From Brevundimonas sp. UBA7664 (GTDB lineage Bacteria; Pseudomonadota; Alphaproteobacteria; Caulobacterales; Caulobacteraceae): a DNA stretch of 64,000 nt. This document shows positions 22,460-32,530 of the stretch, one piece after another; within the stretch, counting starts at the first letter, position 1; each line of letters starts with the position of its first letter. Where the stretch lies: contig NZ_DLHQ01000026.1 of the NCBI RefSeq assembly GCF_002483305.1, positions 135,930 through 199,929 on the forward strand. Reading direction: 5' to 3'. The notes under the pieces are model-generated. The model had not been told where the DNA came from, searched no databases, and worked only from the letters and a program-made list of their open reading frames with translations. A program made the position numbers and the translations under genes.

Positions 22460-24172
22460 TCAGGCGGCCGCGACCTCAGCCGGTGTCCGTTCGCCGGCGC
22501 AGGCCTGGGCCAGGGTCGAAGCCAGCAGGACGGGGTCGATCGGCTTGGTCAGGAAGGCGTGGACCCCCGCCGCGTCCCAGGCGGCGCGGTGCACGTCCAG
22601 GGCATTGGCGGTCAGGGCGACGACCGGCGTGGCCCCGTTCATGGCGCCGGCGCGAATCCGGCGCGTAGCCTCGAGCCCGTCCATCACCGGCATCTGCATG
22701 TCCATCAGGATGGCGTCAAACCTCTGTCCGGACGCCGCCTCCAGCGCCTCCGCCCCGTTCTCGACCAGCGTCAGGCGGCAGCCGTGCGGCTCCAGCAACA
22801 GCTGCAGAATGCGGCGGTTCACCTCGTGATCATCGGCGGCGAGAATCGAGCGCCCCATGAGCGATCCGGTCGTCTCCAGCGGGCGCACCGGTTGGGCGGC
22901 CTCGCCCTCGACCGCCTGCATCGGCAGGCTGAGGGTGAAGGTCGAGCCCTGGCCGTCCACGCTCTCGGCGGCCAACGATCCGCCCATCAGCTCCGCGAGC
23001 TTGCGGCTGATCGACAGGCCCAACCCCGTGCCGCCATAGCGGCGCGTGGTGCCCACGTCCGCCTGTTCGAAACTGTTGAAGATCTGGCCCAGTCGATCCG
23101 CCGGGATGCCGCACCCGGTGTCTGTCACGGCCACGTTCAGCCGCTCGCCGTCCCAGCCGACCGCGATGACGATCTCGCCGTCGTGGGTGAATTTCACCGC
23201 ATTGGACAACAGGTTGAAGAGGATTTGCTGGACCCGCAGGGGATCGGTCCGCACGGCGGCGGGCACATCAGAGGCGACGCGCACCTTCAGCCGGACGCCG
23301 TTGGCCAGGGCGCGCGGCTCCCACAGGCGAACGAGGGTCGACAGCCGGTCGCGCACGCTCATGTCGGCGCTGTCCAGCTCCATCTTGCCCGCCTCGATCT
23401 TGGAGAAGTCGAGCACGTCGTTGAGCAGGCCCATCAGAACGTCGCCCGCGTCGATCAGCATCGACACATGCTCCCGCTGCTGCCCGTCCAGACGGGTGCG
23501 GCGCAACAGGTTGGCGGCCGAGATCACGGCATTCATCGGCGTGCGGATCTCGTGGCTGACCACGGCGAGGAAGTCCGACTTGGCGGCGCTGGCCACCTCG
23601 GCCTTGCGGCGCGCGGCCAGGAGCGCGCTGGTGGTCGAACTGCTCTGCCGGACCGCCACCACGAGGTGGCTCATATACAGGACGCAGCCGATGGCGATCA
23701 GCAGCTCGTGCCAGTTCTGGCTGGAGAGGGCGCTGTAGACCGGCAGGCCGAAGAAATAGAGTGCGTGGGGGATGACCGCCGAGATCAGGATCGGCCGGGC
23801 ATGATGCATGTGCAGGCTGACGTGCAGCAGGCCGCCGGCGCACTGGACCATGGCGAACACCTGGCCCACGTCGCCGCCCCGGAACCACATATAGGCGCTC
23901 ATAGCGGCATAGACCGCCACGCTGAGCACCGTGGTGGCGCAGCTCAGCCCGAGCCAGACGCGGTCCGGCCGCCATTCCGGGCGCCGCCGGAAGCGGCTGA
24001 AGACGGCCCAGTCCAGGGCCTGGGTGACCAGCACCGCCGCGAACCAGACGGGCGGCCAGATCGAGGGCGCCACGAACCAGGCCGTGCAGCCGATGAAGGC
24101 CGCCAGCGCGATCCGCGTCTTGAGCTCCCGGTATCGCACTTGCGACACCATGGCATAGGCCGTGGTCGTCAT
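22460..24172 (-). CDS. Membrane-bound hybrid histidine kinase
   Basis: This 570-residue sensor has five to six transmembrane helices in the first 175 residues, with no extended periplasmic domain, so it may sense the membrane itself. The DHp domain has His207 in VVSHEIRTPMN, and the ATPase domain is complete (NLLSNAVKFT, DTGCGIP, GGTGLGLSI). A C-terminal receiver has AADDHEVNRR, LMDMQMPVMDG and FLTKPIDP. GGAGGGG before ATG 24172 supports the start. It is convergent with the racemase gene. The output partner is not encoded next to it. Confidence 0.92.
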   Translation of the reverse strand: MTTTAYAMVSQVRYRELKTRIALAAFIGCTAWFVAPSIWPPVWFAAVLVTQALDWAVFSRFRRRPEWRPDRVWLGLSCATTVLSVAVYAAMSAYMWFRGGDVGQVFAMVQCAGGLLHVSLHMHHARPILISAVIPHALYFFGLPVYSALSSQNWHELLIAIGCVLYMSHLVVAVRQSSSTTSALLAARRKAEVASAAKSDFLAVVSHEIRTPMNAVISAANLLRRTRLDGQQREHVSMLIDAGDVLMGLLNDVLDFSKIEAGKMELDSADMSVRDRLSTLVRLWEPRALANGVRLKVRVASDVPAAVRTDPLRVQQILFNLLSNAVKFTHDGEIVIAVGWDGERLNVAVTDTGCGIPADRLGQIFNSFEQADVGTTRRYGGTGLGLSISRKLAELMGGSLAAESVDGQGSTFTLSLPMQAVEGEAAQPVRPLETTGSLMGRSILAADDHEVNRRILQLLLEPHGCRLTLVENGAEALEAASGQRFDAILMDMQMPVMDGLEATRRIRAGAMNGATPVVALTANALDVHRAAWDAAGVHAFLTKPIDPVLLASTLAQACAGERTPAEVAAA

Positions 24173-24312
24173 TCTCGCCCCTCCAGAGTCTGGACTACGC
24201 CGAATTCTGAAAGGATTGGTTGCCGTGCGTGGTGACCAGACGCGCGTTCGCCGCTATGGAACAGGCGAACCGGCCGCGCGTTGCAAGGCCGATCCCGGGG
24301 GAGATGATGCCG

Positions 24313-24570
24313 ATGAAGCGCCTGATTGCCTTTTTGACCCTGACCACCGCCCTCGGCCTGGCCGCGTGCGAAGATCCTGCGTCCAACGAGCCCGAGTACG
24401 GCGAAGCGCCGATGGAGGTCCCGATGGCCCCCGCCGCAGAGGACGTCGGCGCGCCGGCCGCAGCGCCCAGCGCCGTCGATACGCCGCCGCTCGACTCGAC
24501 CACCCTGCCGTCCGAGAAGCGCTCGTCCGAGGAATCCGTGAAACCGGAAAGCGAAACCCTCTTCTATTGA
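24313..24570 (+). CDS. Small acidic lipoprotein
   Basis: This 85-residue protein has a lipoprotein signal peptide with lipobox GLAAC. The mature part is short, rich in Pro, Ala, Glu and Ser, and probably disordered. ATG codons at 24304 and 24307 are also in frame, but GGGGGAG is best spaced for 24313. A longer reading from 24220 is not supported. It lies about 75 bases before tamA on the same strand and might share a promoter. Function unknown. Confidence 0.7.
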   Translation: MKRLIAFLTLTTALGLAACEDPASNEPEYGEAPMEVPMAPAAEDVGAPAAAPSAVDTPPLDSTTLPSEKRSSEESVKPESETLFY

Positions 24571-24645
24571 TCCCGGCCGCCGCCCCATCGGCGCCACAGA
24601 CGGATGCGACGGCGTCGACCTCCGCGCCCTGACGAAGGTTCCAGC

Positions 24646-26436
24646 TTGACGCCAAGGCCCGCCCTGTTTTTCGTCGGCACGGCGGGCTTCCTGCTTCTGG
24701 CCTCCGCCGCAGCCGCCGACCCGCGCGCCCAGATTCGGGGCGAAATGGACGACGAACTGCGCGCCCAGCTGGTTCGCGCCGTCGGCGAGGTCGATGACCC
24801 CCCTTCCAATCGCTTCGAAGCCCGACGCCGCGCACGCGGCGCCCTTGAGGCGGCCGAGGCCTTGCTGCGCTCCGAGGGCTACTACCAGCCGGTGCTTGAG
24901 GACGTCGTCGAGGGCGAGGAGACGCCGGTCGCGATCGTCAATGTCACCCCGGGACGCCGTTTCGAACTGGCCGAGGTCCAGGTGCTCTGGGCCGCCCCCG
25001 CGCCCGATGCCGAGACCGAGACTGCTGTTCGCGGCGAGATCGGGCTTGTTCCCGGTCAACCCGGCCGCGCGGCTGATGTCATTTCCGGCGAGGGACGGAT
25101 TGTCGCCGGCCTGACCCGACGCGGCTATGCCGACGCGGAGGCGCGACCGCGCCGCGTCGTGGTCGATCACGCGGCGTTCACGGTCCAGCCCAACTACAGC
25201 ATCGCCTCGGGGCCGCTCGTGCGGCTCGACGGGGTGCGGCTGGAGACGCGGGGCCCGACCAATCCCGACTGGGTCGCGGGTCTGGCCCCATGGCGCGAGG
25301 GCGAGGTCTATGATCCCGAGGATGTCGCCGAACTGGAACGGCGGCTTCTGGAAACCGGCGTCTATGACGGCGTCGGCGTGGCCCTGGCGCCGACCGACCA
25401 GACCAATGCCGATGGCCACCGGCCGATCATCGTCACCCTGACCGACCGTCCGCGCCGCATCCTCGAGGCCGGAGCGACCTTCTCGACCGCCGAGGGGTCG
25501 GGCGTGGACCTGATCTGGACCTGGCACAACCGGTTCGGGCGGGCCGACACCCTGGTCTGGCAGGCCCGCGCCGCCGATGTGGACAGCCGGCTGGGCGTGT
25601 CCCTCAGCCTGCCGCACTGGCGCCGCCCCGGAGAGACGCTCAGGCTGTCGACCGCCCTGCTGAACGAGGACACCGAGGCCTACCGCCGCACCGCCATCGC
25701 CCTCGCCGCCGACCTGCAACAGCGGATCGGCAAGACGTCTTATCTCAGCTACGGCGTCGGCCTGGATGCCGGCCAGTATCACGAGAGCCGTTTCGATCCC
25801 TTCACCCAGTTGCCGGTCGCGTTCGACCGCGACCTGGTGATCCTGACCGGCCGGGCGAGCGCCTATCTGGACCGGTCGAACGATCCGCTCGATCCGACCA
25901 CCGGCTGGCGTCTGACCCTCTCGGCCCAGCCCACCGCCGTGGCCGGCGAGGACACGGTGCTGTTCCTGCGCACCGAGGGCCAGGCCACCGCCTATCTGCC
26001 GCTTCAGGCCGGAGCGAAGACCGTGCTGGCCGGGCGGGTCAGGATCGGGTCGATCATCGGCGGCGCGGAACTGACCGTGCCCGCGGACCGTCTGTTCTAT
26101 TCGGGCGGCGGCGGCTCGGTGCGCGGCTTCGAATACCAGGGGGTGGGCCCTCGCCTGCCCGACAACACGCCACGCGGCGGGCTGAGCCTGTTCGAGACCT
26201 CGATCGAGATCCGCCGCGACGTCTGGCGCAATTTCCAGGCCGTGGCCTTCGTCGACGCGGGCGCCATCGGCTTCCAGGAGACGCCGAACTTCAACAATCT
26301 GCGCTACGGCGCCGGGGTCGGCGTGCGCTACAAACTCCCGTTCGGCCCGATCCGCGCCGACATCGCCGTCCCGCTGGACCGCCGCGACGGCGACGCTGAC
26401 TTCCAAATCTACGTCAGTATCGGACAGGCGTTTTGA
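24646..26436 (+). CDS. tamA: Outer-membrane translocation and assembly protein TamA
   Basis: TamA is an Omp85-family barrel that works with TamB in outer-membrane assembly and lipid transport. The protein of about 596 residues has a signal peptide (LLLASAAAADP), three POTRA-like domains (for example EAAEALLRSEGYYQP and RRLLETGVYDGVGV) and a C-terminal 16-strand barrel. The Omp85 motif is present as GGGGSVRGFEYQGVGP. The TTG at 24646 is preferred because GAAGG lies seven bases upstream and it starts the signal peptide; ATG 24604 would add a charged 14-residue leader. Its stop overlaps the tamB start by four bases. Confidence 0.92.
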   Translation: MTPRPALFFVGTAGFLLLASAAAADPRAQIRGEMDDELRAQLVRAVGEVDDPPSNRFEARRRARGALEAAEALLRSEGYYQPVLEDVVEGEETPVAIVNVTPGRRFELAEVQVLWAAPAPDAETETAVRGEIGLVPGQPGRAADVISGEGRIVAGLTRRGYADAEARPRRVVVDHAAFTVQPNYSIASGPLVRLDGVRLETRGPTNPDWVAGLAPWREGEVYDPEDVAELERRLLETGVYDGVGVALAPTDQTNADGHRPIIVTLTDRPRRILEAGATFSTAEGSGVDLIWTWHNRFGRADTLVWQARAADVDSRLGVSLSLPHWRRPGETLRLSTALLNEDTEAYRRTAIALAADLQQRIGKTSYLSYGVGLDAGQYHESRFDPFTQLPVAFDRDLVILTGRASAYLDRSNDPLDPTTGWRLTLSAQPTAVAGEDTVLFLRTEGQATAYLPLQAGAKTVLAGRVRIGSIIGGAELTVPADRLFYSGGGGSVRGFEYQGVGPRLPDNTPRGGLSLFETSIEIRRDVWRNFQAVAFVDAGAIGFQETPNFNNLRYGAGVGVRYKLPFGPIRADIAVPLDRRDGDADFQIYVSIGQAF

Positions 26437-29400
26437 CCGAGGTCCCGCCCACCGACGACGCGCCCGACACGCCCGCAGAGACGGCGAAGAAGAAGCGCAC
26501 GCGGCTCCAGGCCCTCGCCTTCTTCGGCGGCATGGCCGCTGCCGTTCTCGCGGCGCTGCTGATCGTCAGCGCGGTCGGCGGACGGATGTATCTGCTGTCC
26601 GACTCGGGCCGGGGGCTGGTGACCAGTTTCGTCGCCGGCAAGAAGATCGGCCGCTATGGCCGGATCAATGTCGAGGGCGTGCGCGGCGACCTGTTCGACG
26701 ATTTCACCATCGACCGCGTCACCGTCACCGACGCCAGCGGCGTTTGGCTGGAGGCGCGCAAGGTCCGCGTCGACTGGGACTGGTGGCAACTGGTCGCGCG
26801 CCGCTTCCACGCCACCGATGTCGAGGCCGAGGTCATCCGCCTGATCCGTCGTCCCGAGGTCGAGCCGACGACGGAGCCCCCCGGGCCGCAACCACTGTCG
26901 ATCGACATCGACCGGTTCGCCGCCGATGTGGAGCTTCTGGAAGGCTTCAGCCAGGAGTACGGCCGCTGGAGGCTGTCGGGCGAGGCCGACGTCCCGCGCA
27001 AGGGGCCCAAGAAGGCCATCCTCAACGCCGCCAGCAACAGCCGGCCGGGCGACTATCTGCGCATCAATGCGACCGTCGGGGACAGCATCGGCGATCTGCG
27101 GCTGAACCTGAGAGCCAACGAGGCCCGTGGCGGGCCGCTGGCCGGGGCCCTGGGCTATTCCCCGGACCGACCCTTCTTCGCCACGGCGATCGTCAATGGC
27201 GAAGTCATCGACGCGGTCGTGCGCACCGGGGACTTCGTGCCCCTGGTGATCAAGGGCCGCTACGGCGAGACCCGGACGCGGATTTCCGGCTTCGCGGACT
27301 TTTCCGGATCGGACCTGCTGGCGCCGTTCGCCGAGCGGATCGGACGCACCGCCCGGTTCGGCTTCGCGACCTCGACCGACAGCGATGACGACGGCCACAT
27401 CGGCGTCGGCTGGCGGCTCATGGCCGAGAACCTGGACTCCAGCGCCAGCGGCGAGATCCGGCTCTCGGACCGGAGCAGTCCGGAGGGGATCAAACTCGAC
27501 GTCTCGACCCGGTCGCTGACGCGGCTGGTCGGCCAGAGCGCGGCGGGGCCGGCGGCCTACAAGGGGGTGTTCCGCGGCGATGCGGCGGCCTGGCGGCTGG
27601 ACGGCTCGGTCGACCTGATCGGCGCGGACGTGTCGAGCTACCGGGCGCAGCGCATCCGCGGGCCGCTGAACATCCAGGTCCGGCTGGGCCGGATGGACAT
27701 CGACGGGGACATCCGCGCCGCGGGCGGGTCCAGCGCCGGCATTGTCGGCGGCCTGCTGGGCGGCGCCCCGCGCGTGTCCTTCGAGGCGGCGCGCCAGGCG
27801 GACGGCGCCCTTCTGCTGGAGCGCATCGACCTGACCGGCGAGGCCCTGACCGTGACCGGTTCGGGCGGACGCAACCTGCTCGGCGCCCTCGGCTTCCGGG
27901 GCCGGGCCGAGATCACCGACGTCTCCCGCCTGCGCAAGGGCGCGAAGGGGGCGTTCGGCGGTCCGATCACGGCCTCGATGGCCCGGACCGGCGCCCCGTG
28001 GCGGCTGACCTTCGACGGGCGTGGCCGCGGGCTGGCGGTCGGCATGGAGGAACTGGACCGGCTGCTCGGCGCGACGCCCCGGCTACAGCTCACCGGGGCG
28101 CTCGACGGCGGCCGTATCGCCGTCGAGCGGGCGCAACTGACGGGCGCCCACGGCTCCGCCGCCGCGCGCGGGCTGATCGAGGGCGACGGGCGGCTGCGTC
28201 TGGCCCTGAATTGGGACGCGCGCGGGCCCTTCGGCGTCGGCCCCGTGGCGATCGACGGGGCCATGACCGGCGAGGGCGCCCTGACCGGCACCCTGGCCCA
28301 GCCGCGCGCCGATCTGACCGCTGCCTTCGGCCAGGTCAGCGCCGGCGCCCTGACCCTGACCGACGCCGAGATGGTGCTGAGCTTCCGCCGCGGCGCCGAC
28401 GCCTCGGACGGTCGGATCGCGGTGACGGCGGGATCGAACTACGGCCCGGCCCGGGCCAGCGGAAACTTCTTCCTCGGCGGCGACCGCATCCGGCTGACCG
28501 ACGTGGACCTGAACGCCGGCGGGGTGACGGCCCAGGGGGCGATCGCCCTGTCGAACAATGTCCCGTCCAGCGCCGACCTGACCTTCACCGCCCGGCCGGG
28601 CGCCTTCCTGGCCTCGGGAACCGCCGACGGCCGGATCCGCCTGACCGAGGGCGCGGGGGCCGAGACGGCGATCCTCGACGTCACCGGCCGCAATGTGCGG
28701 CTGGCGGGATCGACCTGGATCATCCGCACCCTGAACCTGAACGGCCGCGGCACGCTGGAGCGCCTGCCGTTCACCCTGAACGCCGACGTCGGCGGGGCCA
28801 CGCCGGTGTCGTTCGACGGAACCGGCGTCTATTCCCGCGACGGCCCCGCCCAGTCGATCGTGCTGGAGGGCGCCGGCCGGGTGCGCGAGATCGCCTTCGC
28901 CACCCGCAATCCGGCGGTGATTGCCCTGTCCGGCGACGGCCGGGTGGCGCGCGTCGATCTGGGCATCGGCGGCGGGGTGCTGCTGGGGGAACTGCGCCAG
29001 GATTCGCGCGCGGCCATCATCGAGGCCAATCTGACCAGCGTCGACCTGGGCTCGCTGATCCAGGACATGCGCGGGCGGCTGACGGGCCGGCTGTCGCTGC
29101 GCGGCGCCGGCGACGACCTGTCCGGCTCGGCCAACATCACCCTGGACGACATCCGCAGCATCGACGCGCCGCGCGGCATCGCGGTCGACGGCACGCTGAA
29201 CGCCCTGCTGCTCAACAACACCCTGCGCATCCAGGCCAATGCCGCCGATGGCGACGCAGTCCGCGCCGTCGCCGATATCACCCTGCCGGTCGAGGCCTCC
29301 GCCGCGCCCCTGCGCCTGGCCATCGTCCGGACCCGCGACTTGTCCGGCGAAATCTCGATCCAGGGCCAGATCCAGCCGATCTGGGACCTGCTGGCCGGCG

Positions 29401-30656
29401 GCGAGCGCTCGCTGGCGGGCCAGATCGACGCCACCGCCACCCTGGCGGGGTCCCTCGCCGACCCGCGCATCAACGGACGCCTGAATCTGCGGGAGGGCAC
29501 ATTCCGCGACAGCGCCACCGGCGTCCGCCTCGAGAACGTCACCCTCGCCAGCCGCTTCGACGACACGACCGGTCTGGTGGAGACCTTCAGCGCCAACGAC
29601 GGCGCGGGCGGCTCGGTCAGCGGCAACGGGCGGATCGGCCTGAAACAGGGCTCCGGCTCCAGCTTCCAGCTGCTGTTTAACCGCTTCCGCATCATCGACA
29701 ACGACATCGCCGAGGCCAAGGCCTCCGGGCCCCTGACCGTGACCCGCGGCGTGGACGGCAACATCACGCTGAACGGCGAAATGGATATCGACGAGGCGCG
29801 CATCGAGGCCAATCCGCCCGGCTCGACCGGAATCGTCCGGATGGACGTCATCGAGATCAACAAACCCGGCGGCGACATTCCCGAAGAAGAGCAGAACCGC
29901 CAGCGCGGCCTGCAGTTCGGCCTCAACATCGCCCTGCGTTCCCCCGGCGGCGACGTGCGGGTGATCGGGCGGGGGCTGAATGTCGAGATGAACGTCGATG
30001 CCCGGGTCACCGGCACCATCGCCCGCCCGGTGCTGGGCGGAACGGCGCGGGTGGTGCGGGGCGACTATGATTTCGCCGGCAAGCGGTTCGTGTTTGACGA
30101 GCGGGGCACGGTCAGCCTGTCGACCAATCCCGAGCAGATCCGGCTCAACCTCACCGCCACGCGCGAGGACCCGGCCCTGACGGCCACCATCCGCGTCACC
30201 GGCACGGCGGCGCGGCCCGAGATCGTGCTGAGCTCGACCCCGGACCTGCCACAGGACGAAATCCTGTCCCAGGTGCTGTTCGGGCGGTCGGCGTCGCAGC
30301 TGTCCGCCTTCGAGGCGGCCCAGCTGGCCGCCGGCGTGGCGGCGCTGGCCGGCGGCGGCGGCTTCGACGTGATCGGAAATTTGAGAGAACTGGCGGGCCT
30401 CGACCGGTTGTCGTTCGGCGGCGAGGCCTCGAGCCTGACGGTAGCGGGCGGGCGCTACATCACCGATGACGTCTATCTCGAGGTCATCGGCGGCGGCGAG
30501 AACGGCGCGGCGGTCAATGTCGAATGGCAGGTGCGCCGCAATCTGACGGTCAGTTCGAAATTCGGCGGCCAGGGCGAGGCCAGCCTGTCGATCCGCTGGC
30601 GCCGTCAGTCCCGGGAGCCGGGCGCCGGTCGCGAGGACCGACGCCCGAACCGCTGA
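26433..30656 (+). CDS. tamB: Inner-membrane translocation protein TamB
   Basis: This 1407-residue protein is the TamB partner of TamA, a long beta-taco protein spanning the periplasm. A single N-terminal transmembrane segment lies at about residues 28-52 (LAFFGGMAAAVLAALLIVS). The rest is repeating beta-strand sequence typical of AsmA-like/TamB proteins, and the C-terminal DUF490 region includes LPQDEILSQVLFG and ends with VSSKFGGQGEASLSIRWRR. It begins with TTG at 26433 inside the tamA stop. The tamA-tamB order is conserved across Proteobacteria. Confidence 0.94.
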   Translation: MTEVPPTDDAPDTPAETAKKKRTRLQALAFFGGMAAAVLAALLIVSAVGGRMYLLSDSGRGLVTSFVAGKKIGRYGRINVEGVRGDLFDDFTIDRVTVTDASGVWLEARKVRVDWDWWQLVARRFHATDVEAEVIRLIRRPEVEPTTEPPGPQPLSIDIDRFAADVELLEGFSQEYGRWRLSGEADVPRKGPKKAILNAASNSRPGDYLRINATVGDSIGDLRLNLRANEARGGPLAGALGYSPDRPFFATAIVNGEVIDAVVRTGDFVPLVIKGRYGETRTRISGFADFSGSDLLAPFAERIGRTARFGFATSTDSDDDGHIGVGWRLMAENLDSSASGEIRLSDRSSPEGIKLDVSTRSLTRLVGQSAAGPAAYKGVFRGDAAAWRLDGSVDLIGADVSSYRAQRIRGPLNIQVRLGRMDIDGDIRAAGGSSAGIVGGLLGGAPRVSFEAARQADGALLLERIDLTGEALTVTGSGGRNLLGALGFRGRAEITDVSRLRKGAKGAFGGPITASMARTGAPWRLTFDGRGRGLAVGMEELDRLLGATPRLQLTGALDGGRIAVERAQLTGAHGSAAARGLIEGDGRLRLALNWDARGPFGVGPVAIDGAMTGEGALTGTLAQPRADLTAAFGQVSAGALTLTDAEMVLSFRRGADASDGRIAVTAGSNYGPARASGNFFLGGDRIRLTDVDLNAGGVTAQGAIALSNNVPSSADLTFTARPGAFLASGTADGRIRLTEGAGAETAILDVTGRNVRLAGSTWIIRTLNLNGRGTLERLPFTLNADVGGATPVSFDGTGVYSRDGPAQSIVLEGAGRVREIAFATRNPAVIALSGDGRVARVDLGIGGGVLLGELRQDSRAAIIEANLTSVDLGSLIQDMRGRLTGRLSLRGAGDDLSGSANITLDDIRSIDAPRGIAVDGTLNALLLNNTLRIQANAADGDAVRAVADITLPVEASAAPLRLAIVRTRDLSGEISIQGQIQPIWDLLAGGERSLAGQIDATATLAGSLADPRINGRLNLREGTFRDSATGVRLENVTLASRFDDTTGLVETFSANDGAGGSVSGNGRIGLKQGSGSSFQLLFNRFRIIDNDIAEAKASGPLTVTRGVDGNITLNGEMDIDEARIEANPPGSTGIVRMDVIEINKPGGDIPEEEQNRQRGLQFGLNIALRSPGGDVRVIGRGLNVEMNVDARVTGTIARPVLGGTARVVRGDYDFAGKRFVFDERGTVSLSTNPEQIRLNLTATREDPALTATIRVTGTAARPEIVLSSTPDLPQDEILSQVLFGRSASQLSAFEAAQLAAGVAALAGGGGFDVIGNLRELAGLDRLSFGGEASSLTVAGGRYITDDVYLEVIGGGENGAAVNVEWQVRRNLTVSSKFGGQGEASLSIRWRRQSREPGAGREDRRPNR

Positions 30657-30659
30657 TCT

Positions 30660-31172
30660 CTACTGGGCGGCGGCCATCCGGATCCGGTTGAGCGCACCGT
30701 TGCCCCGGATCGAGGCGATGTGGGTGATTGCGGCGACCACCATCAGGACGATCGTCATTACCGTCAGCCACATCGGCTGGGCCGAGGCTATCGCCGGCAT
30801 GAAGAAGGCCAGGCAGGCGGTTCCAAAGCCCCAGATCACCAGAATCAGGAAGATGATCGGCAAGACCCCGTTCGGCTTGCGCCACTGGACCGCCGCCAGT
30901 CCCAGCTGGAGGACAACGAGAACGCCAGTCACGACCATGCCCGTCTGGGCCTGGCTCGCCATCTGTTCCGCCGAAGGCGCCTGGCCCAGCATCTGTTCCA
31001 CCATGCCGCTGGCCGCAGCGATCCCCTCCTCGGTAGACGCATACCAGCCGGCGACGACCTGATTGATCGCGCCGATCACCATGCCGACGGCGCTGACGCG
31101 TGCCGCATCGAGCGCTGCCTGCTCGGTTGCAAGGTTGGCCGTCGGATTCGACGCCTTGATCCAGTCAGTCAT
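30660..31172 (-). CDS. Uncharacterised four-helix membrane protein
   Basis: This 170-residue protein has a helical amphipathic N-terminal half (residues 1-70, with NQVVAGWYASTEEGIAAASGMVEQML) and about four membrane helices after it (TGMVVTGVLVVLQLGL, VLPIIFLILVIWGFGTA, MWLTVMTIVLMVVAAI). It has no signal peptide. Base composition looks lower in G+C than tamB by eye. It is convergent with tamB, with only a few bases between the stops. I do not recognise the family. Confidence 0.72.
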   Translation of the reverse strand: MTDWIKASNPTANLATEQAALDAARVSAVGMVIGAINQVVAGWYASTEEGIAAASGMVEQMLGQAPSAEQMASQAQTGMVVTGVLVVLQLGLAAVQWRKPNGVLPIIFLILVIWGFGTACLAFFMPAIASAQPMWLTVMTIVLMVVAAITHIASIRGNGALNRIRMAAAQ

Positions 31173-31275
31173 TGAGTAGTCCCTCCCTGAAGATGGCCGA
31201 GCCTAGACCGCTCGCGCCCGGGGCGGAAGCTACCTGGCTTCACCTTTGCGGCCCGGGCCGCTAGGGTCCGCCCGC

Positions 31276-32526
31276 ATGCGGATTCTGCCCCCCGACCAGT
31301 TCGTGCTCGACCATGTCGCGGCGCGCGAGACCGCCATCGTGGGGCGGGCGATCACATGGGCGAACGTCAATTCGGGCAGCCGCAACGGCGAGGGGCTGGC
31401 GCAGGTTCTCGCCCTGCTTGAGGCTGAGGCCCGGCGCCTGCCGGCCGAGGTGGTTCGCATCCCGACGCAAGGCTCGACCACGGTGGGCGACGACGGCGCC
31501 GTCCGGACCGAGGCCCACGCCGACGCCCTGAAGATCACCGCCCGCCCCGACGCCCCGGTCCAGGTCGTGCTGACCGGCCACTACGACACCGTCTTTCCCA
31601 CGGAGAGCGGGTTCCAGACCGTGACGACCCGCCCCGACGGCGCCCTGAACGGCCCCGGCATCGCCGACATGAAGGGCGGCATCTCCGTCCTGCTCGCGGC
31701 GCTCGAGGCGTTCGAAACCCATCCCGACCGCGAGCGCGTCGGCTGGACCGTCCTGTTGTCGCCCGACGAGGAGATCGGCTCGCCCGCCTCGGCGCCCCTG
31801 CTGGCCGAGCTCGGCGCCCGCGGCCACATCGGCCTGACCTATGAGCCGGCCCTGGCCGACGGGACCCTGGCCGGGGCGCGCAAGGGCAGCGGCAACTACC
31901 ATCTGATCATCACCGGCAAGGCCGCCCACGCCGGTCGCGCCTTCCACGAAGGCGCCAACGCCGTCGCCGGCGCCGCCATCATCGCCGCCCGCCTGCACGC
32001 CCTGAACGGCCAGCGCGAGGGCGTGACGGTCAATGTGGCGAAGATCTCGGGCGGCGGGGCGCTGAACGTCGTCGCCGACAACGCCGTGGTCCGCTTCAAC
32101 GTCCGCGTCCCCGACGCCCAGGCCTCCGCCTGGATCGCCGAGACGGTGCGCGGCATCGCCGCCGAGCCCCCCTTCCCCGGCCTGACGCTGGACCTGCACG
32201 GCGGCATGACCCGCGCGCCCAAGCCGATGGACGCCAGCCAGACCGCCCTGTTCGAGGCCGTGCGCCAGACCGGCGCCCTGCTGGGCCAGACCCTCGCCTG
32301 GAAGCCGTCGGGCGGGGTCTGCGAGGGCAACAATCTGCACGCCGCCGGCCTGCCCAATATCGACACGCTCGGGGTGCTGGGCGGCGACATCCATTCGGAC
32401 CAGGAGTTCGCCTGGCCCGCCAGCTTCGTCGAACGCGCCCAGCTCAGCGCCCTGATCCTGTGCAAGATCGCCTCGGGCGAGATCGATGCGCTGAAACTCA
32501 AAGCCCTGCGTCTGGAGACGATCTAA
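31276..32526 (+). CDS. M20 family metallohydrolase leading the ast operon
   Basis: This 416-residue protein is a dinuclear zinc hydrolase of the M20 family (ArgE/DapE/carboxypeptidase G2 type). Metal ligands are visible as His102 in LTGHYDTVF, Asp131 in GIADMKGG and Glu165/Glu166 in PDEEIG, with the C-terminal His in GGDIHSDQEF. A dimerisation domain with GKAAHAGRAF lies between. ATG 31276 is preferred over an upstream reading at 31246. It lies four bases before astA. No astE (succinylglutamate desuccinylase) is seen here, so this enzyme may perform that last step, removing succinate from N-succinylglutamate. That role is inference. Confidence 0.85.
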   Translation: MRILPPDQFVLDHVAARETAIVGRAITWANVNSGSRNGEGLAQVLALLEAEARRLPAEVVRIPTQGSTTVGDDGAVRTEAHADALKITARPDAPVQVVLTGHYDTVFPTESGFQTVTTRPDGALNGPGIADMKGGISVLLAALEAFETHPDRERVGWTVLLSPDEEIGSPASAPLLAELGARGHIGLTYEPALADGTLAGARKGSGNYHLIITGKAAHAGRAFHEGANAVAGAAIIAARLHALNGQREGVTVNVAKISGGGALNVVADNAVVRFNVRVPDAQASAWIAETVRGIAAEPPFPGLTLDLHGGMTRAPKPMDASQTALFEAVRQTGALLGQTLAWKPSGGVCEGNNLHAAGLPNIDTLGVLGGDIHSDQEFAWPASFVERAQLSALILCKIASGEIDALKLKALRLETI

Positions 32527-32530
32527 CCCC